A stretch of 64,000 nucleotides of DNA from a virus. Location of the stretch: IMG/VR virus record IMGVR_UViG_3300019888_000001, positions 18,111-82,110 of that record, one strand, 5' to 3'. The notes under the pieces are model-generated. The model worked only from the letters and a program-made list of their open reading frames with translations. It did not search any database and had not been told where the DNA came from. Of this stretch, positions 24,628 to 32,159 are shown piece by piece. Each line of letters starts with the position of its first letter. Positions within the stretch are counted from its first letter, which is position 1. A program made the position numbers and the translations under genes.

Positions 24628-26039
24628 AGAAAGAATTTAGGACACCACCTCTAACACCAACGGGCGTATATCCTGTAAACGATCTCGACCGCGCAGCAAG
24701 GTTCGTGCAACACCTGAAGGGTGAAGCGCTGTATATCTCGTCTTGGAAACAGTGGGTAATTTGGGATGGCAAGCATTGGGCGCGCGATATCACCGGTGGC
24801 GAAATCATGCGCCGAGCGATGCAAATACCGAAGATTCTGGAGGCAGAGGCTTCAGTTATCACTGATTCAGGGTTACATAAGAAAGCTATGATGGCCGCAC
24901 TCCTATCCGGTAACGAAGAACGGTTAACGAAGATGGTGAAGCTCGCAAGAAGTTTTCCAGAAGTCGACAAATCGGAGATGGTGTTTGACCAGAACCCGTG
25001 GATCGTTGGAGTCCAGAATGGTGTTATAGAGCTTCAGTCGAAACCATTTTTATTCAGACCTGCAAAACTAGAAGATTATGTATTACGGAAAATGAATGTT
25101 GAGTATGACGCGGTGGCTACCTGCGAGCCTTGGATGGATGCTATTCAATTAAGCCTGCCTAACCCCGCAGTCAGGAACTTTGTGCAGCGCGCGGTAGGTT
25201 ACAGTATTACAGGAAGCGTCGCAGAGCAGATATGGTTTTTCATGTATGGGCACGGTCAGAACGGCAAATCTACCTTTATAGAAACGATTTCCGATATTCT
25301 TGGCGAGTATGCCCATAAAGCGCCAGCAAAGTTGTTTCTCCAAAACAAGCATGGCACAACGCCGGAAGGATCGATCGCGCAACTAAATGGCCGACGATTC
25401 GTGGTAGGCAGCGAGATTCCAGAATCTGCTCAATTGGCAGAAGGGCTTATTAAAGACTTAGCGTCCGATGACAAATTAAGTGGGCGCCTATTGTATGAAA
25501 ACGATCGGACCTTCGCGCCGACCCACCACCTGTGGTTAAGTGGAAATGTAAAACCGGTTATCAAGTCTACTGATTTAGGAACTTGGCGCCGAATTAAGCT
25601 TATCCCGTTCGACGTCACCATCCAAAATCGAGATCTGGAGATTAAAAATAAGCTCCGCGCCGTAGCGCCGGGTATACTCAATTGGGTTTTAGATGGCTGT
25701 AGGCAATGGCAAACCTCTGGTATGCAAGCCCCACCAGAAGTGGAAGTAGCTACCACAGGCTACCAAGAAGAAGAAGACCTGGCCGGGCAGTTCATTTCTG
25801 AGGTATGTATCTTAGATGAAGCGGAGCGTATTGCCAAAGGAGACCTTTATGCGGCTTTTAAGGCTTGGGCTATTTTAAATGGCGAAAATGAACGATATAT
25901 ACCTGGCATCAAGACATTTGGGAAGCGTATGAGCCGCCCTGGAATCCGGGAAATGCTCGATCCAGACCCTAAAAAGCGCACCCGAATGTGGGCCGGAATC
26001 AATCTAGCAGAGCCAGGCCGCTGGCCTAAACTGGCATAA
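24624..26039 (+). CDS. Superfamily 3 (D5/P4-type) replicative helicase
   Basis: 471 aa. N-terminal D5_N-like region, then the SF3 ATPase: Walker A MYGHGQNGKSTF (about 208-219), Walker B region RRFVVGSEIPE, and motif C HHLWLSGNVKP, followed by LGTWRRIKLIPFDV, the Arg-finger block. It forms hexameric helicases that open the origin. An iteron-like inverted repeat begins 12 nt after its stop, where such an enzyme could act. Confidence 0.88.
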   Translation: MKKEFRTPPLTPTGVYPVNDLDRAARFVQHLKGEALYISSWKQWVIWDGKHWARDITGGEIMRRAMQIPKILEAEASVITDSGLHKKAMMAALLSGNEERLTKMVKLARSFPEVDKSEMVFDQNPWIVGVQNGVIELQSKPFLFRPAKLEDYVLRKMNVEYDAVATCEPWMDAIQLSLPNPAVRNFVQRAVGYSITGSVAEQIWFFMYGHGQNGKSTFIETISDILGEYAHKAPAKLFLQNKHGTTPEGSIAQLNGRRFVVGSEIPESAQLAEGLIKDLASDDKLSGRLLYENDRTFAPTHHLWLSGNVKPVIKSTDLGTWRRIKLIPFDVTIQNRDLEIKNKLRAVAPGILNWVLDGCRQWQTSGMQAPPEVEVATTGYQEEEDLAGQFISEVCILDEAERIAKGDLYAAFKAWAILNGENERYIPGIKTFGKRMSRPGIREMLDPDPKKRTRMWAGINLAEPGRWPKLA

Positions 26040-26177
26040 ACGCCAAAAACTGAACGATCCTGAACGATTTGAACGCATTTTTATAAACCCCCTTTACACC
26101 ACCACCCTACACACACTTTTAGATAAGCCCTAATATCGTTCAGGATCGTTCACAAAGCCTTAAATGTGTAAAGAATT
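26040..26177 (+). other. Candidate replication origin with iteron-like 18-bp inverted repeat
   Basis: TGAACGATCCTGAACGAT at 26051-26068 is repeated in perfect inverse orientation at 26135-26152. Each arm is two TGAACGAT units, and a further TGAACGC follows the left arm. The 66-bp centre has an AT-rich part (ATTTTTATAAA) and a purine/pyrimidine-skewed CACCACC/ACACACAC stretch. Lying just after the replicative helicase, it fits an origin or an operator; the loop is too long for a terminator. Confidence 0.55.
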
Positions 26178-27098
26178 ATGACAAAAGAGCAAAAAGCTTC
26201 ATATGCTCGGGCCCGGTACGCCGCCAACCCAGAGCGATTACGGGAGATCGGTAGGCTTTCTATGCAGAAGCGGCGCCTTGATCCTAAGAAGAGAGCGCAA
26301 ATAAACGCGCAGCACCGAGAGTATCGTAAGCGCCACCCCGAATTGGTGCAGGCGCGACATAGATCTTGGTATCTAAGAGATACGGCCAGAATTCTATCGC
26401 GGCATCGAGCCTATTATAGAAAAAATCGTGCTCGGTTAATAGCCCAGGGGGTTGTGCGCACGCGCAATCGTCGGCGAGCTGATCATGCCTTTCGCCTGCG
26501 ACATGTATTAGCCAAGCGTATCTGGGCGGCTCTGCAACCTGGCATCAAGAAATCTATGCGCACCCGACAATTACTAGGCTGCACGCCTGCTGAGTTTAAA
26601 GCTTGGATTGAAGACCTGTTTCTTCCAGGCATGCGCTGGCAAAACCGTTCGTTATGGCACATTGACCATATCAAGCCTGTTAGCAGTTTCGATTTAACCA
26701 CTGAATCAGGACAACGCGCGGCATTTCACTACTCAAACTTCCGCCCACTGTGGGCTCGTGATAACCTGAAAAAAGGCGCAAAACAAACTGTTGACATGAC
26801 CGCGAATCAGGTTGATGATAAACACATGGATCAAAAATTTTTGGATGGTGCGGATTACGGTATTAAAAGCTACGCAGAAAAGAACTCGGGAAACGCCCCT
26901 GGTCTGAACAGTCCAGCCGGTGGATCTGCGGATCTCACGAAAGGCTGCAGATTGTCGGGCTGTGGTGGATCGGAACAATCGATTGATAGCGTGCAGGCGT
27001 CTTCGGATGTACTTCGTTTAATCAGTCAAGGTAGCGGTCCTGATTTAGGACCCGAATCAAAACGAATTAACTCTCCCGGCGCAACAGCGAAAAACTAA
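26178..27098 (+). CDS. HNH endonuclease (HIDHIKP family) read through into the next gene
   Basis: 306 aa. Residues 1-205 are an Arg-rich DNA-binding region plus HNH core (LGCTPAEFKAWIEDLF, WHIDHIKPVSSFDL, PLWARDNLKKG), paralogous to the genes at 7.3 and 62.3 kb. About 100 residues follow with no nuclease features. That tail spans a promoter and an internal ATG at 26826, so the endonuclease appears to have lost its own stop and fused in frame with the downstream gene. Confidence 0.78.
   Translation: MTKEQKASYARARYAANPERLREIGRLSMQKRRLDPKKRAQINAQHREYRKRHPELVQARHRSWYLRDTARILSRHRAYYRKNRARLIAQGVVRTRNRRRADHAFRLRHVLAKRIWAALQPGIKKSMRTRQLLGCTPAEFKAWIEDLFLPGMRWQNRSLWHIDHIKPVSSFDLTTESGQRAAFHYSNFRPLWARDNLKKGAKQTVDMTANQVDDKHMDQKFLDGADYGIKSYAEKNSGNAPGLNSPAGGSADLTKGCRLSGCGGSEQSIDSVQASSDVLRLISQGSGPDLGPESKRINSPGATAKN
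26791..26819 (+). promoter_or_regulatory. Sigma70-like promoter inside the fused HNH frame
   Basis: TTGACA at 26791-26796, 17-bp spacer, GATGAT at 26814-26819, then ATG at 26826 after six nt. The -10 is weaker than in the other sites, but the geometry matches the family. Confidence 0.5.
26826..27098 (+). CDS. Gly/Ser-rich hypothetical protein (independent start within the HNH fusion)
   Basis: 90 aa beginning MDQKFLDGADYGIKSY; low-complexity Gly/Ser/Pro-rich, with CRLSGCGG. In frame with the HNH gene but preceded by its own promoter six nt upstream, so probably the original gene. Stop overlaps the next ATG (TAATG). Possibly a minor virion protein; unknown. Confidence 0.5.
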   Translation: MDQKFLDGADYGIKSYAEKNSGNAPGLNSPAGGSADLTKGCRLSGCGGSEQSIDSVQASSDVLRLISQGSGPDLGPESKRINSPGATAKN

Positions 27099-27412
27099 TG
27101 GCACAAGAATATATTGAAGGATTTCAAACCGGCGATCCCCGGAAAGCTGCAACTACAGTAGGACCGGGCGAAAGATATCAAGCTCGCGGAGACACCAGTC
27201 CTCCGAGTTCGAATGAAGACGCAGCATTCCACGGTCTTACCCGAGGACAAGAAGGCTCGCCCAGCGGGAACCCATTCGGTATCGGCGACCCGAACAGCCC
27301 CCGCGATGTAATGAAAGTTATGGACACGGGCTCCGGCGTGGAAGAAGGCATCAGTTCGAAACCTGTAGCCACGTTCGGTCGTACCACAGGTAGATCGTTA
27401 GCCGGCGAATAA
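27098..27412 (+). CDS. Disordered Gly/Ser-rich hypothetical protein
   Basis: 104 aa, rich in Gly, Ser, Pro and Thr with few hydrophobics (SPPSSNEDAAFHG, GDPNSPRDVMKVMD). Likely unfolded alone. Composition resembles the preceding protein, suggesting they work together. Unknown function. Confidence 0.6.
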   Translation: MAQEYIEGFQTGDPRKAATTVGPGERYQARGDTSPPSSNEDAAFHGLTRGQEGSPSGNPFGIGDPNSPRDVMKVMDTGSGVEEGISSKPVATFGRTTGRSLAGE

Positions 27413-27415
27413 TTG

Positions 27416-27444
27416 TTGACAATTTTAGCGGTTTTTCGTAAAGT
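27416..27444 (+). promoter_or_regulatory. Sigma70-like promoter, 10 nt before ATG
   Basis: TTGACA at 27416-27421, 17-bp spacer, TAAAGT at 27439-27444, AAAAACACAG, ATG at 27455. Nearly the same as the 14739 promoter. Confidence 0.75.
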
Positions 27445-27454
27445 AAAAACACAG

Positions 27455-27640
27455 ATGAGAACATTAAAATATAGTCTTGCAGTGATTATTATTTCAGTTG
27501 CCGCCGTCATTGCCGGAGTTGGTTTGATAAGCATCTTTGTTATATGGCCCTTCGGTGTCGTTATCCTGCCCGTCGTGGGCTTCGGGTCAGCTTTGTTGTG
27601 GGCGATTCAGTATATAATTAATTACGACTCACGTTTATAA
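27455..27640 (+). CDS. Small two-helix membrane protein
   Basis: 61 aa; two hydrophobic segments (LAVIIISVAAVIAGVGLI and VIWPFGVVILPVVGFGSAL). Start fixed by the promoter. Could be holin-like by size and topology, but there is no lysis gene nearby. Confidence 0.6.
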   Translation: MRTLKYSLAVIIISVAAVIAGVGLISIFVIWPFGVVILPVVGFGSALLWAIQYIINYDSRL

Positions 27641-27642
27641 AA

Positions 27643-27954
27643 ATGATTGGAACCTGGAAAATTGAGCCGCGATACTGGCCTGAACTGCTTGGGAAAGCCC
27701 CTGTCCCGGTAGAAACCGATCCGAAAACCGAAACCAAACCCCAGAAGCCTTTGTTCCATGGCCCATTATGGCAGACCACTAAGATGTGCCTTCAATGCCG
27801 AAAAGCCAAAGTTACAGGGAAAGCTAAATTCTGCGCACTCTGCACGAAAGCTCGCAACGCCCGGGCGGCTCGTAAATCGTATAAAAAGCTTAATCCTCAT
27901 AAGTTGGTCACAGGCCCCCTTCAGTATGAGGCACTTACAACTGACCAAAATTGA
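27643..27954 (+). CDS. Zinc-ribbon-like small protein
   Basis: 103 aa; Pro/Lys-rich N-terminal half, then MCLQCRKAKVTGKAKFCALC, a four-Cys zinc ribbon, and a basic tail. Suggests nucleic-acid or protein binding. Unknown family. Confidence 0.6.
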   Translation: MIGTWKIEPRYWPELLGKAPVPVETDPKTETKPQKPLFHGPLWQTTKMCLQCRKAKVTGKAKFCALCTKARNARAARKSYKKLNPHKLVTGPLQYEALTTDQN

Positions 27955-27991
27955 ATCCGCTATGTTGACCCTCTAATATGAAGAATAGTAT

Positions 27992-28288
27992 ATGGAGCGG
28001 CATTCAGTAACCTCGACAGGGGGGTCGTCTCCTTGTGAACTGGATCCGATGTATCAAAAGATCCTGCAGTCGTTGAGGTTAGCTACGTTTGCTGACCAAG
28101 AACAATTTCCTAACGCGTATTTGGATAAGCTCGCACGAAACCTTCGAACCGATTTTCAGCACGAATTAGACGCCTGGAAAGCGTTGCTGAGCGCCGATAA
28201 TCAGGCCGGCGACACACCTGATCCTTATCCTGATCCTAATATTAAATACACCTTCCATGCTGATATTGGGCTCCTACCTAACGACTAA
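27992..28288 (+). CDS. Hypothetical protein upstream of the secreted protein
   Basis: 98 aa; helical centre (YQKILQSLRLATFADQEQF), acidic Pro/Asp tail. An internal start at MYQK is possible. Lies 1 nt before the signal-peptide gene. Unknown. Confidence 0.5.
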   Translation: MERHSVTSTGGSSPCELDPMYQKILQSLRLATFADQEQFPNAYLDKLARNLRTDFQHELDAWKALLSADNQAGDTPDPYPDPNIKYTFHADIGLLPND

Positions 28289-28289
28289 T

Positions 28290-29294
28290 ATGAACAAACT
28301 AATAACCATAATCCTAACATACCTGGCCATTTCAGTGCAAGCTTCACACGCACTCACAGTCCTCTGGCCTACAGGCGGCGGAGGTACCCATGTTGTAACC
28401 CTAAACATAGATGGCAACGGGCCTATTATTACTAGTCCTGTTCCAGGCTCGATTTTAACCTCGTCGACGGTTAACTTTTACTGGAAACCGAAAACCGGTA
28501 GTACATTTCCAGCTTATTATGCCGCGGTCGGCGTCCCGTCTAACCTTACGAAATATTTTCAGCAGTTGTTTATTAAAGACCCGTTTACGGTAAGCGGCCT
28601 TCCTACTACTTGTGGGCAAACAATTGTCGTCACAGTCTGCGGTGGTGATCCGGAGTGTACCCAATACACGTATCATACAAAGGCTTGCCCGACGCCAACA
28701 CCCACGCCAAAACCTACCCCAACTGCCACACCTACCCCAACTGCCACACCTACCCCAGCTCCGACAGCAACGCCAACTGCGACGCCCGCACCTACCCCAG
28801 CTCCGACAGCAACGCCAACTGCGACGCCCGCACCTACCCCCGCGACGAACTGCACGTTCACTCAAGGCTATTGGTCTACGCACGGCCCGGTCGACTGTAA
28901 TCCTTCGGACGGCACTGATTTGTGGCCAGTGAAGTCTCTCACATTTGGCACAGTAACTTACAGTGAGTCGCAGTTGTGTGCGATTATGAATACTCCAGTT
29001 ATGGGTAATGGATTGATTGATCTAGCTCACCAACTGATTGCTGCCGAGTTAAATATCGCGAACGGTGCAGACCCCTCCGTGATTAGCGCGACGATCAGTT
29101 TGGCAAACACGATGATCGGAAATCTTGTTATCGGTAGCGCTTCGTTACCCACGAGTCAGACATCGCCGCTGGTGGTCGCGCTTGATGCGTGGAACACCGG
29201 CACGGCTGGGCCTGGCCACTGCCCCACAATCGCCACCACCGAGCCGCTGATGTTCGACACCTGCCCTGTGGTCACACCTACACCAACACCGTGA
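28290..29294 (+). CDS. Secreted protein with Pro/Thr linker and TQGYW-type domain
   Basis: 334 aa from the ATG at 28290. A signal peptide (MNKLITIILTYLAISVQASHA) is followed by an N-terminal beta domain with four Cys (about 25-135), a Pro/Thr/Ala linker of tandem TPTPTAT units (about 140-185), then CTFTQGYWSTHGPV...LWPVKSLTFGTVTYSE...NTPVMGNGLIDLAHQLIAAELN. That C-terminal pattern occurs in exported bacterial proteins, so this looks like a host-derived cargo gene acting outside the cytoplasm. Ends in a short PTPTP tail. Function unknown. Confidence 0.7.
   Translation: MNKLITIILTYLAISVQASHALTVLWPTGGGGTHVVTLNIDGNGPIITSPVPGSILTSSTVNFYWKPKTGSTFPAYYAAVGVPSNLTKYFQQLFIKDPFTVSGLPTTCGQTIVVTVCGGDPECTQYTYHTKACPTPTPTPKPTPTATPTPTATPTPAPTATPTATPAPTPAPTATPTATPAPTPATNCTFTQGYWSTHGPVDCNPSDGTDLWPVKSLTFGTVTYSESQLCAIMNTPVMGNGLIDLAHQLIAAELNIANGADPSVISATISLANTMIGNLVIGSASLPTSQTSPLVVALDAWNTGTAGPGHCPTIATTEPLMFDTCPVVTPTPTP
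28713..28840 (+). repeat. Tandem repeats encoding the Pro/Thr linker
   Basis: Two exact 18-bp units (28713-28748) followed by two exact 42-bp units (28749-28832) and a partial third. They encode TPT/PAPTATPTATPA linkers and would vary in length by slippage. Confidence 0.85.
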
Positions 29295-29359
29295 ATGAAA
29301 CCCTGCAACAAGACAACCTGCCTCCCGAACCACCGGTCGCTTATTTCGTGAAACAATGA
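29291..29359 (+). CDS. Very small ORF bridging two genes
   Basis: 22 codons from a GTG that overlaps the previous stop (GTGA), ending in an ATGA overlap with the next gene. Pro-rich (LPPEPPVAYF). Real or simply a coupling peptide. Confidence 0.35.
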   Translation: MNETLQQDNLPPEPPVAYFVKQ

Positions 29360-29574
29360 AAATGAAAATGAACCAGAAACCCGAAGACCAGAAAAAACTT
29401 ACCCAACAACAAGCTGTAATTGAAGTCGCGGCTGTTTTGGGGAAGGCATCACTCCAACTTTACCGTAGTGGTTACAGCGCGCTTGCGATAGAATGTGAAA
29501 GCGCAATTCAAAAATTACGGGATTGCGAAATCCCGCAGAATTTATTTTTGGACCGGAGTTTACAGGAGCGATAA
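29356..29574 (+). CDS. Small helical hypothetical protein
   Basis: 72 aa; QQAVIEVAAVLGKASLQLYRSGYSALAIECESAIQKL is an amphipathic helical hairpin. Coupled to both neighbours (ATGA, TAATG). Unknown. Confidence 0.6.
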   Translation: MKMKMNQKPEDQKKLTQQQAVIEVAAVLGKASLQLYRSGYSALAIECESAIQKLRDCEIPQNLFLDRSLQER

Positions 29575-29786
29575 TGCTATCCCTAAAAATTAGTCTTTTT
29601 TTAGAGAAGATTCACCCTTGGCTAAAGCGAAATGAGTGTGTTTGGCTGGCTGGCGTAGTTTTACAATGGCGGCTAAAACTTTGCGTATACAATCTTAATC
29701 TTATGCTGAAAGAATTACGTGAGCAACCCGCCCAAATAATCCGTTCGAACAACGGGTCCCAACATCAAAGAAGTCCTCTGATATGA
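29574..29786 (+). CDS. Small hypothetical protein
   Basis: 70 aa, MLSLKISLFLEKIHPW..., hydrophobic/aromatic first half and basic second half. TAATG start. Unknown. Confidence 0.5.
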   Translation: MLSLKISLFLEKIHPWLKRNECVWLAGVVLQWRLKLCVYNLNLMLKELREQPAQIIRSNNGSQHQRSPLI

Positions 29787-29804
29787 TAGTACCTCAGTCC
29801 CATA

Positions 29805-30035
29805 ATGGTTAGCGGTTTCTCGCAATCCAAGAGAAAGATGAGAACAAAAGGTTACTTTTTTGAACCATTTAGCAACGTAATTTGCCGCCCGCGCATTATT
29901 ATAAATCGGCGTATGTTCTGTTGCGATGTAAGTTACGATACGAAATTTCATGTTAGCTTTTATAAAATGGAATTTGTTCGCAATTTTAAGCGCCCGAATG
30001 GGGAAATATATACAGGCTGGCAGAAGAAATTATGA
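29805..30035 (+). CDS. Small basic hypothetical protein
   Basis: 76 aa; Arg/Lys/Phe-rich with a CC pair and a C-terminal RPNGEIYTGWQ. It begins MVSGF, like an internal MVSGF of the next gene. Ends in ATGA. Unknown. Confidence 0.5.
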   Translation: MVSGFSQSKRKMRTKGYFFEPFSNVICRPRIIINRRMFCCDVSYDTKFHVSFYKMEFVRNFKRPNGEIYTGWQKKL

Positions 30036-30286
30036 TATTACCCGATAGCAAAATAATGGTAAGCGGTTTCGCGTATGGCGTTCTAGACGGCAAGCGAGCA
30101 GACGCGGAAACAAAAGCCGAGACTACTCTGCGAATTTTAACCTTCCAAGACAAAGAAAGTGCGATGCAGTTTCAGTTCGCTTTTTCTGTTGACGAATATG
30201 AAAAGTTTCAGGAAGTTATACAAGATAAGAAAATTGTACCTGCGTCAATAATGCCGCCGGTACCAGCGAAAGGACGATCAGTATGA
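30032..30286 (+). CDS. Hypothetical protein
   Basis: 84 aa, acidic and mixed alpha/beta (TLRILTFQDKESAMQFQFAFSVDEYEKFQEVI). The layout resembles small phage regulators, but no family is recognised. ATGA on both sides. Confidence 0.58.
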   Translation: MILPDSKIMVSGFAYGVLDGKRADAETKAETTLRILTFQDKESAMQFQFAFSVDEYEKFQEVIQDKKIVPASIMPPVPAKGRSV

Positions 30287-30561
30287 ATAAAATAATCAGT
30301 ATGATAATGGCAGTAGCAATACTGCTCCCAGTCGGCGCGATGGCCGGCGGACGACACGAAGGCACTCATCATGGCTCACGCGGCGGGGAACGCCACGAAG
30401 GCGGCGAACGTCATGAAGGTTTTCGCGGTCATTTCCGTGGCGATCGCGGTCATTTCCGACATGGAGGCTTTATAGGCGAAATCATTATTCTCGATGATGG
30501 GTGCTGGACCTGGGATGGATTCCAGTGGGTTGCTTATGTAGACTGCGGCGATCTCGATTAA
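30283..30561 (+). CDS. Exported His/Gly-rich protein
   Basis: 92 aa: signal peptide (MIMAVAILLPVGAMA), then a GRHEG/RHEGG/RGHFRG repeat region rich in His, Gly and Arg, then a short beta C-terminus with two Cys. Likely exported; His repeats suggest metal binding. No family assigned. Confidence 0.6.
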   Translation: MNKIISMIMAVAILLPVGAMAGGRHEGTHHGSRGGERHEGGERHEGFRGHFRGDRGHFRHGGFIGEIIILDDGCWTWDGFQWVAYVDCGDLD

Positions 30562-30740
30562 TGTATAAAAAGAAAAAGTATTCGTTGCATCTGAAGAAAG
30601 CGCATGAAGTGAAAAGTGCGGCGGACGCTCATCTTGCTCTACAGAAACTCTGGGAGCATAATGCTTTGAGCACGCGGCATTCTCGTGTTACTATTCAACA
30701 GCAGGATGGACAAGTTCGGTTTAAGTCGCCACGCTCATAA
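30561..30740 (+). CDS. Small basic protein running into the tRNA gene
   Basis: 59 aa, basic, helical (HLALQKLWEHNAL). TAATG start. Its last 13 codons overlap the first half of the tRNA gene, so either the tail is dispensable or the tRNA arrived later. Confidence 0.5.
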   Translation: MYKKKKYSLHLKKAHEVKSAADAHLALQKLWEHNALSTRHSRVTIQQQDGQVRFKSPRS

Positions 30741-30780
30741 CGTGGAGAATTCGTGGGTTCAAATCCCACTCCTGCAACCA
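30700..30780 (+). tRNA. tRNA-Met (anticodon CAU)
   Basis: A full cloverleaf: acceptor GCAGGA/TCCTGC, D-arm, anticodon stem CCACG/CGTGG with loop CTCATAA (anticodon CAT), T-arm GTGGG/CCCAC with TTCAAAT loop, and encoded CCA. Pair 1-72 would be A-A, unpaired. The anticodon stem lacks the initiator GGG/CCC, so elongator Met or an Ile(CAU) type is likelier. The antisense reading gives the familiar spurious AGVGFEPT ORF, supporting a real tRNA. Confidence 0.85.
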
Positions 30781-30788
30781 AATGAAAT

Positions 30789-30816
30789 TTGACAAGGAAG
30801 GATGACGGCTTAGACT
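30789..30816 (+). promoter_or_regulatory. Sigma70-like promoter just after the tRNA
   Basis: TTGACA at 30789-30794, 16-bp spacer, TAGACT at 30811-30816, ATG at 30822 after five nt. Same geometry as the other near-leaderless sites. Confidence 0.55.
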
Positions 30817-30821
30817 TAATT

Positions 30822-30953
30822 ATGAAGACAATAAGATTAGTTGTTGCAACGGTTTTATGTTTGCTTAGCACAACCATGGTGGCATCTGCAGGCTTGATGA
30901 GCTGGATTTACAGCGCTTGCTGGAGTGCCGGATGGTGTGGTGTTAAATGGTAA
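30822..30953 (+). CDS. Exported Cys/Trp-rich micropeptide
   Basis: 43 aa: signal peptide (LVVATVLCLLSTTMVASA) then GLMSWIYSACWSAGWCGVKW. The mature part would be about 20 residues with two Cys and four Trp. Promoter five nt upstream. Unknown; membrane-active peptide is a guess. Confidence 0.55.
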   Translation: MKTIRLVVATVLCLLSTTMVASAGLMSWIYSACWSAGWCGVKW

Positions 30954-30961
30954 ATAGTTGT

Positions 30962-31081
30962 ATGACACCAGAACAGTTTAAAGTCGTTTTAATGTTATTG
31001 GTTAACATTGAAATGCTGCTAGCTGGGTTACTCCTGGTAGGAATTTTGAAGGGTAGTCCACCTAAAACGCCCTTTAAATGA
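30962..31081 (+). CDS. Small membrane protein
   Basis: 39 aa, one hydrophobic helix (FKVVLMLLVNIEMLLAGLLL). ATGA overlap with the next gene. Unknown. Confidence 0.55.
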   Translation: MTPEQFKVVLMLLVNIEMLLAGLLLVGILKGSPPKTPFK

Positions 31082-31323
31082 GGTTTATAACCGCTACCAC
31101 CTACTCATCTTCTAATGGATATCTGGCTGAGCAGGGTCCACTACAGCATAATGTAGTAGGGCGCTGCGGAGTCTGTGGGAGAAATGTTATCTCGCCGCAG
31201 ATATGGGGCGGCTCTGCGCCAGTTTCGGAATGGTGCCAGAATTGTGGACGGACAGCAAAACCTATAGGAATTCAGTTTCCTCCGCTTCGAGATATGTTTG
31301 ACAAACCTGAAAAGCCCACTTAA
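31078..31323 (+). CDS. Four-Cys zinc-binding small protein
   Basis: 81 aa with CGVC (about 30-33) and CQNC (about 53-56), a zinc knuckle or ribbon. Coupled upstream by ATGA. Unknown family. Confidence 0.6.
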   Translation: MRFITATTYSSSNGYLAEQGPLQHNVVGRCGVCGRNVISPQIWGGSAPVSEWCQNCGRTAKPIGIQFPPLRDMFDKPEKPT

Positions 31324-31331
31324 ACTACGAC

Positions 31332-31496
31332 ATGATAATCCTAAGTGCAGTCATAGTAGCAGTTATTGGGCTATTGATGTACGCGCTTTGTACTAACCCT
31401 AAACTCCAAGAAATCGGGCGAATCGCATTCTTTTGCGGATTGCTCGCAGCTTTACTTGGTGGCGGGGGAGCAGAGCTAGGCGCGCACATTCGATAA
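31332..31496 (+). CDS. Conserved small two-helix membrane protein
   Basis: 54 aa: helix, short loop NPKLQEIGRIAFF, helix. The NPKxxEIGRxxFFxGLL pattern is one I associate with small phage membrane proteins, possibly holin-like. Followed one nt later by the beta-protein gene. Confidence 0.6.
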   Translation: MIILSAVIVAVIGLLMYALCTNPKLQEIGRIAFFCGLLAALLGGGGAELGAHIR

Positions 31497-31497
31497 C

Positions 31498-31869
31498 ATG
31501 GATGAAGTACAAAGAGTAACCGCAGGACCAGGTGCCGATCAACAGCGGCTTTTTCAAGTTTGTTCTAGCGGTGGGATTGACACTACGACTAGCGGCGCGC
31601 AAGCTATTCGAACTACTAATACTGGCCAAACTTTCTATATTACCGATATTTCTATTACTGCTGATTATGCAGGTAATGCCACAAAATTAATCCAACTTGA
31701 GATTTCTGGCGGGGTTATCGTGTTTGAAGCTTATGTAAGTACGACGGCGCCAATAGATATGCCAGGGCTTGAAACACAGATTCAAGTTCCAAGTAATAGT
31801 GTTCTCGCGATTAAGTGGGGCGCGCAGGCCGGGCACATTGCTTTCTTTATCTCAGGTTACGAAGATTAA
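31498..31869 (+). CDS. Beta-rich virion-like protein, copy 2
   Basis: 123 aa, paralogue of the 12.3-kb protein: TFYITDISITADY, KLIQLEISGGVIVFEAY, LAIKWGAQAGHIAFFISGYED. The N-terminal leader differs. Its end overlaps the convergent minus-strand gene. Probably a small decoration or fibre subunit. Confidence 0.62.
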   Translation: MDEVQRVTAGPGADQQRLFQVCSSGGIDTTTSGAQAIRTTNTGQTFYITDISITADYAGNATKLIQLEISGGVIVFEAYVSTTAPIDMPGLETQIQVPSNSVLAIKWGAQAGHIAFFISGYED

Positions 31870-32159
31870 GGTTTTGTAGGTGTAGCGGCAGCTGCAGGAG
31901 TGTTAACCGAAGCGTTGAAATTTGGCGCTACGAGCGGTGGATACTGAATAGCCAGGCGATGTAACTCTCTTTCGAGTTTTGGTACATCTGCTTCCATTTT
32001 TGAAAAAGTTGCAAATAATGTATGAATTGATAGAAGCGCCCATGTGAGTAGGGTGCAAGCAAGACTTCCGAAAATTGTAGTAAGCACGCTGTTGACGTTT
32101 ATCTCCAAATCCCAGATCCTAAACAATCCGTGTTGAACTGCGTGTCGATGTCTAGGCAT
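31866..32159 (-). CDS. Small membrane protein with coiled coil
   Basis: 97 aa: transmembrane segment (VLTTIFGSLACTLLTWALLS), then an acidic/basic coiled coil (KMEADVPKLERELHRL) and a Pro/Ala tail. TAATG overlap with the DUF3309 gene upstream. Topology resembles an i-spanin or a virion-associated membrane protein. Confidence 0.55.
   Translation of the reverse strand: MPRHRHAVQHGLFRIWDLEINVNSVLTTIFGSLACTLLTWALLSIHTLFATFSKMEADVPKLERELHRLAIQYPPLVAPNFNASVNTPAAAATPTKP

Noticed and set aside
28455-28883. Arg/Cys/Trp-rich ORF antisense to the secreted protein
   Set aside because: Product of the repetitive linker read backwards.
30695-30877. Minus-strand ORF with AGVGFEPT over the tRNA
   Set aside because: This peptide is the well-known spurious antisense translation of a tRNA T-arm and acceptor; kept only as support for the tRNA.
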